DNA of 42,164 bases from Planctomycetota bacterium (GCA_029259655.1 JAJDET010000214.1:1-42164), one strand, 5' to 3'; numbered from the stretch's first letter, positions 24,905 through 32,906 are shown. Numbers and translations are program-made. Notes: generated by a model not told the origin, from the letters alone.

Positions 24905-24909
24905 GCGGC

Positions 24910-24915
24910 TAGGCT
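24910..24915 (+). promoter_or_regulatory. possible leaderless -10 element (TAGGCT)
   Basis: The hexamer lies between the stop of member d and the GTG at 24924, ending 8 bases before that start. No Shine-Dalgarno sequence is present. It would give member e its own transcript starting at or next to the GTG. Confidence 0.35.
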
Positions 24916-24923
24916 GAGACCCC

Positions 24924-26705
24924 GTGCGCCTCTCGATCGTCCTCCTCCTGCTCCTCTCCGCCTGCGCTCCCCGTTCCGGAGCTGGGGTGCAAGACGTCCT
25001 GGCGCTGATCCCGACGCTCGCGGCGGCTCCCGGCGAGGGGACGGAGCTCGCGCGACTCGTTCGCGAGAGCGAGTACACCGAGGAGGTGGCCTGCCTTGCT
25101 CCCGGCGAGTCGCTCGTGTTCGACGCGCTCGACGTGCCCGGCGGCGCCGAGCTCACGCTCTCGCTGCGCGTGGAGGTTCCCGGTCCGAGAGAGCCACCGG
25201 ATGCGATCCAGGTCGACGTGCGCTGGTCGGGCGCCGATGGGAACGAGTTCCGGAAGTCCTCCTCGGTCCCGCTGCGCGGAGCGCCGACGCAGCACTGGTT
25301 CGAGTATCGCCTGGAGAGGCCCGAGAACGAGCCGTTGCAGAGGCTCGAGCTCGCCTTCACGCCGCCTCCGGGAACGTCACCGGGCGCCCGGACCCTCGTC
25401 CTCCGCCCGCGCCTGCGCTGGAACCGCGAGGTCGCCCCGGCGCGGGAGGATGCACGCCGCGTCCTGATCGTGACGATGGACACGCTGCGCGCCGACCACC
25501 TGGGCTGCTACGGCAGCCCCGATGCGCGCTCACCGGAGATCGACAGCTTCGCGGCGGACGCCGTGCGCTTCGAGCACTGCTACTCCACGAGCAACGTGAC
25601 GACGCCGTCGCACGCCTCGCTCTTCACCTCGCTGCACCTCAAGGATCACGAGGTGCGCGACAACTTCACGCGGCTCTCGCTCGACGTGCCGAACATCGCG
25701 ACGGCGCTGCGCGAGCGCGGGTTCCTGACGGCGGCGTTCGTCTCGTCCCACAACTTCGAGCCCGGGACCACGGGGTTCGAGGACCTCTTCGAGGAGTTCC
25801 ACGCCAGCCACGGACGCCAGCGGCGCGCGGAGGACGTCCACGTCGACCTCCTCCCCTGGCTGACGGAGAACCGCGATCGCGAGTTCTTCGCGTGGGTGCA
25901 CTACTACGACGTGCACGCGCCCTACGACCCGCCCTATCCGTACAACGCGGCGTTCCCCTACCGCGGGCAGGGACCCGACCCGGCGGAGATGTGGCCGAAA
26001 CCGCCGTGGCACCAGGCCCGCCGCGACCTCGCCCACGCTCGGGCGCAGTACCTGGGAGAGATCGAGTACCTCGACGCCCGCTTCGGCGAGCTCGTCGATC
26101 ACCTGCGCGCGCTCTCCCTCCTCGACGGAACGCTGATCGCCGTCACGTCGGACCACGGCGAATCCCTGGGCGAGCACGGGGTCTCTTGCATGCACAAGGG
26201 GCTCCACGAGACGACGACGCGCGTGCCGTTGATCGTGCGCGTTCCATCCGGCCCGCGCGGTGTCGTGCTCGGGCTGTCGAGCCTGCTCGACGTGTGGCCG
26301 ACCCTGTTCGACTACCTCGACCTACCGCTCCCCGGCGCGGTCCGCGGTGTGAGTCTGCGAGCCGCGATGGAGAGCGGGGAGTCCATCGATCGCGAGCGCG
26401 TCTTCTCCGAGAGCGACCACGGGACCCAGATCGCCGTGCGCACGCGAGAGCATCGCGCGATCCTCGGCCTGGCGGATCGGGAGCTGACGCCGCGGCTGTC
26501 GGTCGTGAAGGACCGGCTCGAGCTGTTCGCCACGACGCGCGACCCCGATGAGCTCCGAGACCTGGCCGCCGCCCGCGGGCCACGGGCGCAGGAGCTGCGC
26601 GAGGCCCTGCTCGAGTTCCTGGAGGACTCCATGGCGCTGGGCGCCGCGGCAGTCGCGGACGAGGAGTTCCGGCGTGAGATGGAGAAGCTGGGCTACACGG
26701 ACTGA
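24924..26705 (+). CDS. sulfatase-fold lipoprotein with Thr nucleophile and N-terminal beta domain (member e)
   Basis: 593 residues from a GTG at 24924. Lipobox LLSAC (Cys14). Residues about 25-170 are a beta-rich domain (ESLVFDALDVPGGAELTLSL) that parallels member c. The core has RVLIVTMDTLRADHLGCYG (Asp186), NVTTPSHASLFTS (Thr226 at the formylglycine position) and TSDHGESLGEHG (Asp410/His411), and ends MEKLGYTD. Whole-length similarity to member c is visible by eye in the Ser/Thr motif, in FTSL...KDHEVRDNF versus FTSLWPKDHKVLDNF, and in the RRAED..VDLLPWL segment. The role is probably phospho- or other group transfer or hydrolysis on an envelope glycan. The stop overlaps the convergent dynamin-like gene by 13 bases. 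Confidence 0.8.
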   Translation: MRLSIVLLLLLSACAPRSGAGVQDVLALIPTLAAAPGEGTELARLVRESEYTEEVACLAPGESLVFDALDVPGGAELTLSLRVEVPGPREPPDAIQVDVRWSGADGNEFRKSSSVPLRGAPTQHWFEYRLERPENEPLQRLELAFTPPPGTSPGARTLVLRPRLRWNREVAPAREDARRVLIVTMDTLRADHLGCYGSPDARSPEIDSFAADAVRFEHCYSTSNVTTPSHASLFTSLHLKDHEVRDNFTRLSLDVPNIATALRERGFLTAAFVSSHNFEPGTTGFEDLFEEFHASHGRQRRAEDVHVDLLPWLTENRDREFFAWVHYYDVHAPYDPPYPYNAAFPYRGQGPDPAEMWPKPPWHQARRDLAHARAQYLGEIEYLDARFGELVDHLRALSLLDGTLIAVTSDHGESLGEHGVSCMHKGLHETTTRVPLIVRVPSGPRGVVLGLSSLLDVWPTLFDYLDLPLPGAVRGVSLRAAMESGESIDRERVFSESDHGTQIAVRTREHRAILGLADRELTPRLSVVKDRLELFATTRDPDELRDLAAARGPRAQELREALLEFLEDSMALGAAAVADEEFRREMEKLGYTD

Positions 26706-28480
26706 GCGCGCCGCGGCGAGGGCGGCACGCTCGAGGGCGTTCCGCCGGAGATCTCCAGCCGCCAGCGCGTCTCGAGGAAGGCGGTGCGCTCGAGCGCGGA
26801 GTACGTCGCGCGCGTCGCCTCCCCCACGGCATCGCCGTCCGGATCGCAGGCGTCCCGCATCGCGGCACGCGAGCGCTCGATGACTCCCTCCAGGAGCCCG
26901 CGCGCGCGGCCTGCCAGGATACGGCGGCAAGCGAAGCGCACGGCGAACAGGTACGCGGCGAGCAACAAGATCGTGTTGACCAGGAAGTCGATGCCCAGGA
27001 AGGCGCCCGAGAGGTAGCCCTCGACGGCGCGCCACACGACGAACGCGCCGAGCGCGTAGACCGGAGCGTCGAAGAGGAGCTTCAGGCGGGTCACCGCGCT
27101 CTTCTCCGCGGCACTCGGGAGGTCGCGCTGCACGAGGTCGTTCCAGCAGTCGGCGACCCGTGGCCACAGCCGTTCGGCGGCCGAAGCGGGATCCGGGAGC
27201 CCGAACGCGGTCGGCGAGCCCGTCAGCCGCGCGGCGCGCCGGCGCGCGGGACCGAGGGCGTCGACGTACCAGGCCTCGAACTCCGACTCGGCCGGGAAGA
27301 GCTCGCCCGTGTCGGTGACGCGACGCCGCTCCGCGACCTGGCGCAGCTTGCTCGCGGCGAACGTGCCCACCGCCGTCCCGGCAGCGACCAGCGGATGCCG
27401 GCGCGCGACGAGCAGTCCCGCGCCGAGCCCCAGGCCCGACAGTCCGCCGGCACGCAAGGCCCATCCGCCCGGGCCGTCCCAGCGCTTGGCCGTCTCGCTC
27501 CAGAGCAGCGAGGCGAGATCGGCGCTGCGCAACGAGAGCCGCAGGGCGACCTCGTCCGCGGTCCTGCCGGCGAGCTCCTCGAGGCCGGACTCCACGTCCG
27601 GAGCGAGGGCGCCGAGGTCCGCCTGGACCTCGTCGGCGATCTCCCCGAACAGCTCCTGGAAGGCAGCCGCGGTGCCCAGCGCGTTGTGCCTGCGAACGCC
27701 GCCCAGCACGCCCTCGCGCACGAGGTCGCGCAGCGTTGCGACGAGCTCTCCCCAGCCGGGCGTGGAGGCATCCGAGCGCGCAGCCCGAGCGCTGACGGCG
27801 ACGATCGGAGCATCGGGCGCATCGAAGCGCTCGCGCGCGATCTCGCGCAGGCTCTCGAGCAGGGCCTCACGCGAGTCCTGGGTCAGCTCGTCGGCACGGC
27901 CGAGCACGAAGATCAACTCGCGGCGACCGGCGAAGTCACCGACGAAAGACACGGACGCCTCCTCGACGATCGACTGGTGGTGCATCACCACGAGCAGCAC
28001 GTCGCTCTTGTCGGCGAGCGCTTGCACGACTCCGCGGTGCTCCGCGGCGACGCTGTTCGTGTCGGGCGCATCGACGAAGACCTGCTCGGTCCAGGGACCT
28101 CCCGCGTCGGGGTCGTAGTGGACGACCTCCGGGACGGCGCCGGGGAGACCGGACAGGAGGCGCGACAAGTCGGCGTCGCGCGGGGCGTAGACCACGGGCT
28201 GCTCCGTCGTCGGGCGCTCGACTCCCTCGACTGCGACGGTGGAGCCGACGAGCGCGTTGAGGAGCGTGGACTTCCCCGCGCCCGTCGCGCCCACCAGGGT
28301 GATGACCGCCGCCTGGTCGACGCGCTCGAGCTGGTGCTCGAGATCCTTCCGAAGGCGTTCGACGCGGGCGCCACGGCGCTCCACCGAGCTCAGCTCGGAG
28401 ACGGTCCGCAAGTCGCGGCCGAGCTCGGAGGAGAGGGCGGCGAGCTTGTCGCGAAGCTCGTCCTGGATCGAGGGGCTCAT
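26693..28480 (-). CDS. dynamin-like GTPase, membrane-anchored (B)
   Basis: 595 residues from the ATG at 28480; the longer open frame upstream is antisense-free but lies within GTPase A's frame and lacks family sequence. A helical N-terminus (about 1-55) leads to the G domain: P-loop GATGAGKST (residues 64-72), a Thr-rich switch I (RPTTEQPVVY), G3 DAPD (137-140) and a variant G4 GRADE (194-198). The C-terminal half is helical with hydrophobic stretches near residues 370-400 and 460-530, as expected for a membrane-inserted bacterial dynamin-like protein. Such GTPases bend, fuse or stabilise membranes, often in heteromeric pairs. Its start overlaps the stop of GTPase A by 4 bases (ATGA), so both are translated together. 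It converges on, and slightly overlaps, member e. Confidence 0.8.
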   Translation of the reverse strand: MSPSIQDELRDKLAALSSELGRDLRTVSELSSVERRGARVERLRKDLEHQLERVDQAAVITLVGATGAGKSTLLNALVGSTVAVEGVERPTTEQPVVYAPRDADLSRLLSGLPGAVPEVVHYDPDAGGPWTEQVFVDAPDTNSVAAEHRGVVQALADKSDVLLVVMHHQSIVEEASVSFVGDFAGRRELIFVLGRADELTQDSREALLESLREIARERFDAPDAPIVAVSARAARSDASTPGWGELVATLRDLVREGVLGGVRRHNALGTAAAFQELFGEIADEVQADLGALAPDVESGLEELAGRTADEVALRLSLRSADLASLLWSETAKRWDGPGGWALRAGGLSGLGLGAGLLVARRHPLVAAGTAVGTFAASKLRQVAERRRVTDTGELFPAESEFEAWYVDALGPARRRAARLTGSPTAFGLPDPASAAERLWPRVADCWNDLVQRDLPSAAEKSAVTRLKLLFDAPVYALGAFVVWRAVEGYLSGAFLGIDFLVNTILLLAAYLFAVRFACRRILAGRARGLLEGVIERSRAAMRDACDPDGDAVGEATRATYSALERTAFLETRWRLEISGGTPSSVPPSPRRAQSV

Positions 28481-30240
28481 GGCTGGATCTCGGCCGCTAG
28501 GGCTCGAATCTGGTCGGAGAGTCGTCGGTCTGCAGCGCGTCGGTCCGAGAGCGACGCCGTGCTCTCCGGGAGCACGGAGGATACGAGGACGGGCAGCACT
28601 TCGCTCGCGCGTTGCTCTGCCCAGCGGCGCGCCGCCTCGTTCGTGATCCTGGTCCCGAGCAGGTGCGAGTACTTCTCGAACAGGTAGCTCGAGAGCGCGG
28701 CACCGCCGGCGACGCCCACGTCGCTGCCGAGACCGCCCGTCTTGATGATCACGGCCGCGGCAATGGCGATCGGCGCGAGCATGGTGACGTCGGCTACCGC
28801 CTGGATGTCCCAGTCGCGCCCGCGTTCGGCGATCCCCTCCTCGACCAGGACCTCGCACACGTCCTGGAACGCCTCGAGGTCCATCGAGCTCTTCGCCAGG
28901 GCCTCCGCGGCGCGTTCCCGTGCGGCCGGGGCATGCTCCTCCGCGAGGTCGCGGTCGAGCGCAGCCCGCAGATCGTCCCCCACCTCGCTCCGGGCATCGA
29001 TGCGGCCCTCGGGACCGAGGTCGCGCGCGAGCCCTTCCCACATCTCCGGCCACGCGCGTTCGAGCGCGGCCCGCTCGACGTCCGTGAGGCTCTCGCGCGA
29101 AGCCTCGCCGCCGGTCTTCCTGCGCCCGGTGAAGAGGGAGGGCAACCCCTCGAGCTTGAGCCGGAGCTTGCGCAGTCCGAATCTCCAGCGCCGCGAGAAG
29201 GCGTTCGAGCGGCGATCGAGCACGGTCCGGAACGCCTCGATGAAGGGTCCCCCGGGCATCGCGCAGGAGCCGATATTCTCTGCGGCGACGCGCACGCGTC
29301 CTTCGGCTGCCTCGAGCAGCTGTCCGGTCCGCTCGGCCTCGCGATCGAGGTGTGCGCTCCACTCGCGGAGGTCGTCGATGAGCTGGAAGAGCGACGCTCG
29401 GAGCGCGGCCTGCTTGACCTCCGCCACGTGCTCCACGTCGACCAGGAACTCGGAGAGCGCGACCTCGCGCTTCCCTCCGATCTCCAAGACGGACGCGGGC
29501 GTGAGGGGTTCCTTCCCTTCCTGGACCGCGAGGCTGTGCGGAGCCGCGAAGACGGCCAGCGGTTCGTGGCCCAGATCACCGGCGAGCTTCGCCGAGTGCT
29601 CCAGCGCCAGCTCCGGGCTGGGGGCCTCGTTGTACACGAGCAACCACGGGCGTCCGTGCGCGAGCCAGCGCTCCAGGAATCGCACGACCTCGCGGTTCTG
29701 ATAGGTGTGCCGGGTCACGACGGCGACGGCCAGGTCCGCCACGGCGAGCAAGGACTCGCTCGCCAAACGGTTCTCCACGAGCACGCTGTCGAAGTCCGGC
29801 GTGTCGATCACGAGCAACCCCTCGGGGAGATCGACCGGAAACAGCAGGAGCTCACCGGGATCGTCCGTAGCCGCGGTCTCGGGCTCGCTCGCGGACTCTT
29901 CCGCGCGAACGACGGCGAAGCGCCCCAGAGTCGGTTCCGCGAGGAGGCGCTCGACGAGCGCGGACGACGCCGCCCCGAACAGGCGACGCGTGGCTCCGCC
30001 CGTCGGCAACGAGGGTGAGAGCTCCTTCTTCGCGATCGCGTTGAACAGAGCGGACTTCCCGGAGTTGTTCGGACCGACGATGCCGACGACCAGGTACGGG
30101 GCGCCGGAGACGGTTCGCGGGAGGAGGTCGCGAACGAGGCGGTCGCGCGCGCGAGCCGCCGCCGGCAACGCGGTCTTCGCCGTGGCACCGTCGATGACGT
30201 CCAGCAGCCGGCGCAGGGTGGAGGAGAGCTCCGGCTTCAT
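28477..30240 (-). CDS. dynamin-like GTPase, membrane-anchored (A)
   Basis: 587 residues from the ATG at 30240, which overlaps the upstream stop by 4 bases. The G domain has the P-loop GPNNSGKS (56-63), switch I around LPTGGATRR, G3 DTPD (146-149) and a very divergent G4 (LVYNEAPS, without the usual N/T-K-x-D). A long helical middle (about 290-480) and a hydrophobic hairpin near MLAPIAIAAAVIIKTGG close to the C-terminus fit a dynamin-like stalk and membrane paddle. Sequence similarity to GTPase B is limited to the G motifs, so this is a hetero-pair rather than a recent duplication. With the membrane protein upstream it forms a three-gene coupled operon. Confidence 0.8.
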   Translation of the reverse strand: MKPELSSTLRRLLDVIDGATAKTALPAAARARDRLVRDLLPRTVSGAPYLVVGIVGPNNSGKSALFNAIAKKELSPSLPTGGATRRLFGAASSALVERLLAEPTLGRFAVVRAEESASEPETAATDDPGELLLFPVDLPEGLLVIDTPDFDSVLVENRLASESLLAVADLAVAVVTRHTYQNREVVRFLERWLAHGRPWLLVYNEAPSPELALEHSAKLAGDLGHEPLAVFAAPHSLAVQEGKEPLTPASVLEIGGKREVALSEFLVDVEHVAEVKQAALRASLFQLIDDLREWSAHLDREAERTGQLLEAAEGRVRVAAENIGSCAMPGGPFIEAFRTVLDRRSNAFSRRWRFGLRKLRLKLEGLPSLFTGRRKTGGEASRESLTDVERAALERAWPEMWEGLARDLGPEGRIDARSEVGDDLRAALDRDLAEEHAPAARERAAEALAKSSMDLEAFQDVCEVLVEEGIAERGRDWDIQAVADVTMLAPIAIAAAVIIKTGGLGSDVGVAGGAALSSYLFEKYSHLLGTRITNEAARRWAEQRASEVLPVLVSSVLPESTASLSDRRAADRRLSDQIRALAAEIQP

Positions 30241-31088
30241 CCGGTCGGCTCGTGCGGCTCCATCGGCCCACTCGCAGTCGACGCACCGGGCGCACCGACA
30301 TCGAGCCACCAGGTGAGCTGTTCATCGGAGGAGCGCACGAGGCGCAGGTAGCTCTCGTTGATCGAGACGAGCTTCATCGTCCCTGTGACGAACACGCCGA
30401 CGATACAGGCCAGGACCCCGAGCAGCTGGAACACCGTCAGGACGAAGAGATACACGAAGAGCTGCCAACGGTTGCCCCGGACGAGAGACCAGGAGCGCCG
30501 GATCGCGGCAATGGGGTCGAGCCGTTCGAGGGCGACCGCCTGCTCCGTGAGCCGAACGCCGAGGTACACGTACAACCACGCGGGGATCCAGACGACGAGG
30601 ATCAGCGCTGCACCGACTCCTCCCAGGGCCGGAGCTCCGAAGACCGAGCCCACGCCGAACGCGGAGGCGATCCCCACGACCAGCGGGAGCATGCCGATGA
30701 CGAACAGGACTCCCACGATGACCTGCGTGAGGAGCATCGTCAGGAAGTCGCCCCCCGGGCTCAGGAGGTCCGAGACGCTCGCCTCGCCGTTCTTGACGAC
30801 GCGCTCCACAGCGCGCGGATAGGTCAGCGCCAGGAGGCATGCGCAGAGGAAGAACCCGAGCGCGACGATGCAGGCCGCGAGCTCGAACACCGACCCGAGC
30901 AGGAGTCCGGGGAGCTCGTCCCAGTCCAGTCGCGGGCCGGAGTCGTCCCACTCGAGCTCGAAGACGTCGCCGCCCGTCAGGATGACGAGCGCCACCCCTC
31001 CCACGAGCATCGCGACCGGAGCCTGGAGCAGGATGCGCCAGGACTCACCGAAGGCACGGACGGGGCTGAACGCTTGCTGGAACGACAT
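30237..31088 (-). CDS. polytopic membrane protein of the dynamin-pair operon
   Basis: 283 residues from the ATG at 31088, selected because AGGAGG (minus strand, 31099-31104) lies 10 bases upstream; a start 7 codons earlier would bury that site. There are about 6 membrane segments. The end of the membrane region has LERLDPIAAIRRSWSLVRGN followed by W-x-L-F-V-Y-L-F, a pattern of the broad glycerophosphodiesterase-membrane-domain/DUF4013-like group whose function is not established. The C-terminus is hydrophilic. The stop overlaps the start of GTPase A (ATGA). I infer a membrane partner or receptor for the GTPases; enzymatic activity is not evident. Confidence 0.65.
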   Translation of the reverse strand: MSFQQAFSPVRAFGESWRILLQAPVAMLVGGVALVILTGGDVFELEWDDSGPRLDWDELPGLLLGSVFELAACIVALGFFLCACLLALTYPRAVERVVKNGEASVSDLLSPGGDFLTMLLTQVIVGVLFVIGMLPLVVGIASAFGVGSVFGAPALGGVGAALILVVWIPAWLYVYLGVRLTEQAVALERLDPIAAIRRSWSLVRGNRWQLFVYLFVLTVFQLLGVLACIVGVFVTGTMKLVSINESYLRLVRSSDEQLTWWLDVGAPGASTASGPMEPHEPTG

Positions 31089-31098
31089 GGATGGGACT

Positions 31099-31104
31099 CC
31101 TCCT
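31099..31104 (-). promoter_or_regulatory. Shine-Dalgarno AGGAGG deciding the start at 31088
   Basis: A full consensus AGGAGG on the minus strand is 10 bases from the ATG at 31088. It is one of the strongest ribosome binding sites in the window and argues against the upstream in-frame GTG. Confidence 0.6.
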
Positions 31105-31184
31105 ACCACCCTAGTGATCAGGAGGATGGCCCCTCGCGTTTCGGGTTGGACCCGAGATTCTTCACCGGCACGCCGAAAAAGGGC

Positions 31185-31904
31185 TCACGCGCGCTCCGAG
31201 CTGTAGCGGTCGTCGAACCAGGGCTCGGCGGTGTTGGAGTAGCCGCGGCGCTCCCAGAACCCGAGCTGGTCCTCGGCCAGGAGCTCGATCCGCTGGATCC
31301 ACTTGGCCCCCTTCCAGGCGTAGAGGCGGGGCGTGATCATCCGCACCGGACCGCCGTGCTCCGGCGGGAGCGGCTCGCCCTCGAAGGTGTGGACGAGCAG
31401 CACGTCGGGCTCGAGCGCCCGCTCGAGCGGGAGGTTGGTCGTGTAGAGCTCGCGGCTCTCCGGGTCGCGATCCGCTCCGGTCGCGAGCACGAACCTCGCA
31501 GCGTCCTTCGGCACGACGAGCTCTGCGAGGTCGCGGAAGCGCACGCCGACCCAGCGGCACTCGAGTCGGCTCCAGGTCGTGACGCAGTGGAAGTCCGACA
31601 CGTCCTCCGTCCGGGGCAGCGCCTGGAGCGCTTCCCAGTCGAGCGTCACGGTGTTCTCGACCAGGCCCGTCACCTCGAGCCTCCACTGGTCGGTCGAGAT
31701 CTCCGGCAGGACTCCGAGATCGAGCACGGGCCAGTTCTCCACCTTTCGCTGCCCGACGGGCAAGGACGGCATCCCGTGCGCGTTCGGCGGTCCGGACCCG
31801 CGCGGCTCCGCGCCCTCGAATCGCACGTCGACACCCTTCTTCGCGGCGATCATTCGCTCGACGTAGCGGCGCCTCTTCTCGACCAGCGATTCCTCTCCGC
31901 CCAT
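31185..31904 (-). CDS. cytoplasmic sulfite-oxidase-like molybdopterin oxidoreductase
   Basis: 239 residues from the ATG at 31904. An alternative GTG at 31922 would start 3 bases after the PilZ stop, but TATCCT placed 8 bases before 31904 favours the ATG. The molybdopterin domain has DFHCVTTWSRLECRWVGV, where Cys107 should bind molybdenum, plus LYTTNLPLERAL, GGPVRMITPRLYAWKGAKW and the C-terminal GFWERRGYSNTAEPW. These are hallmarks of the short sulfite-oxidase-like family that lacks heme and dimerisation domains. There is no Tat or Sec signal, so a cytoplasmic location is likely. The family catalyses oxygen-atom transfer; the substrate is unproven. Confidence 0.85.
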   Translation of the reverse strand: MGGEESLVEKRRRYVERMIAAKKGVDVRFEGAEPRGSGPPNAHGMPSLPVGQRKVENWPVLDLGVLPEISTDQWRLEVTGLVENTVTLDWEALQALPRTEDVSDFHCVTTWSRLECRWVGVRFRDLAELVVPKDAARFVLATGADRDPESRELYTTNLPLERALEPDVLLVHTFEGEPLPPEHGGPVRMITPRLYAWKGAKWIQRIELLAEDQLGFWERRGYSNTAEPWFDDRYSSERA

Positions 31905-31912
31905 CGCCGGGC

Positions 31913-31918
31913 AGGATA
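31913..31918 (-). promoter_or_regulatory. possible leaderless -10 element (TATCCT)
   Basis: Minus-strand TATCCT lies 8 bases before the ATG at 31904, just past the PilZ stop at 31926. There is no Shine-Dalgarno sequence before that ATG. It suggests a separate, leaderless transcript for the molybdoenzyme in addition to read-through from the PilZ gene. Confidence 0.35.
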
Positions 31919-31925
31919 GCACGCG

Positions 31926-32201
31926 TCACTCGCGGTCGAACTCGACGGCGAAGGCGACCTCGTCGGCGTTCAGGCGCTGGACCCTGGAGAGGCGTCCCTT
32001 GCGCCGGACGAGCCGACCGTCCTCTTCGAGCTCGATCTCGACCTCGAGCGGAGCATCGGTCGTGAACATCACGCCGCCGGCCGAGGCATCGCGCGTCGTA
32101 CCCGAGAGCTCCTGCTCGCCGAGCAGGAGGCGCAACGGGACGGCCACGACCTGACGCTCGACTTGGCGCTGGTCCGCAAGGCTCTTCGGGTCGGCACCCA
32201 T
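31926..32201 (-). CDS. single-domain PilZ protein (c-di-GMP receptor)
   Basis: 91 residues from the ATG at 32201, with AAAGGAAGGG directly upstream as ribosome binding site. The two c-di-GMP contact motifs of PilZ domains are present: RxxxR as RQVER (residues 12-16) and DxSxxG as DASAGG (38-43). The rest is a compact beta-barrel sequence ending DEVAFAVEFDRE. Stand-alone PilZ proteins relay c-di-GMP levels to a partner; none is evident from the neighbours. The gene sits just upstream of the molybdoenzyme on the same strand and diverges from the small secreted protein at 32445. Confidence 0.8.
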   Translation of the reverse strand: MGADPKSLADQRQVERQVVAVPLRLLLGEQELSGTTRDASAGGVMFTTDAPLEVEIELEEDGRLVRRKGRLSRVQRLNADEVAFAVEFDRE

Positions 32202-32379
32202 CGCCCTTCCTTTCGGACTCCAGGGGGAAGGACTTGACGCCCTCGCTGAGGGACACCCCTCCCCAGGAGCAGACGGCCGAGAGGCGCCCCTCCGGGCCGC
32301 GAGGACCTTCGACCCCCGCCAGGACAGCGCGTTGGGCCCGAGGGTCGTGCGGCACGGCCTTCGCAACCGAGGCGAGCGT

Positions 32380-32400
32380 CCCGACGGGTGCGCCGTCGGG
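32380..32400 (+). other. small hairpin upstream of the secreted protein gene
   Basis: CCCGACGG and CCGTCGGG form an 8-base-pair stem with a 5-base loop, 45 bases before the ATG at 32445. It would lie in the 5' untranslated region if transcription begins further upstream. Significance is uncertain in such GC-rich sequence. Confidence 0.3.
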
Positions 32401-32444
32401 GCCTCCGCGGACCCTCGACCAGGCCCGGCCTGGAGGAGTCGAAA

Positions 32445-32885
32445 ATGCGACACCGAACCCTGATCGCCCTCGCCGTTCTCTCCCTGGGACTCGCCGCTCC
32501 GGCCTCGGCCCAGAAGAGGTTCGAGCTCACCCTCGGAACGCGAGGCGTGTCGATCGGCGCCCGGCTCCCGCGTGCGAGTATCCACGTCGGCTACGGATCC
32601 ACGAGCTCCCGCGCCCGCCACGGCTACATCTCGAGCCGCCACTACACGCATCGCGTGTGGGTTCCGGGTCACTACGTGACCGTCTACGAGAGGGTCTGGA
32701 TCCCCGGTTCGAAGCGGAAGGTCTGGATCGAGCCGATCTACGAGACGCGCTGTGACGCCTACGGACGCACCTACAGCGTCCTGGTTCAGCCAGGGTCCTG
32801 GCAGTGGGTCGAGACCAAGGGCTACTACGAGGAGCGCCCGGTGAAGAAGTGGATCCCGAGTTGCTACCAGACACGCAGCTACTGA
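32445..32885 (+). CDS. small secreted W-[VI]-P-G motif protein
   Basis: 146 residues from the ATG at 32445, preceded by GGAGGAG at good spacing. A clear Sec signal peptide (about residues 1-22, cleavage after PASA) leads to a short basic, Tyr- and Trp-rich protein. It carries spaced motifs VWVPGHYVTVYERVWIPGS, KVWIEPIYETRC, VQPGSWQWVETKGYYEERPV and WIPSCY. Two Cys residues may form a disulfide. Small proteins with repeated W-V-P-G-H-Y and P-x-Y-E-x-R units occur in planctomycete envelopes, but I know of no function. The strong Shine-Dalgarno sequence and a 14-base-pair terminator suggest high expression as a single-gene unit. Confidence 0.75.
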   Translation: MRHRTLIALAVLSLGLAAPASAQKRFELTLGTRGVSIGARLPRASIHVGYGSTSSRARHGYISSRHYTHRVWVPGHYVTVYERVWIPGSKRKVWIEPIYETRCDAYGRTYSVLVQPGSWQWVETKGYYEERPVKKWIPSCYQTRSY

Positions 32886-32906
32886 GAAAACCGAACCTCT
32901 CCTGCC

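Noticed and set aside
21813..25483. 540- and 681-residue minus-strand open frames opposite the GT39 and sulfatase-fold genes
   Set aside because: Low-complexity Arg/Glu/Asp-rich translations without domains, caused by the third-position GC bias of the real plus-strand genes.
11241..26705. Functional assignment of the five proteins as formylglycine sulfatases
   Set aside because: None has Cys or Ser in a C/S-x-P-x-R motif; the site is Thr in all five.
28612..30018. 468-residue plus-strand open frame opposite GTPase A
   Set aside because: The minus-strand frame carries all GTPase motifs; the plus frame shows nothing recognisable.
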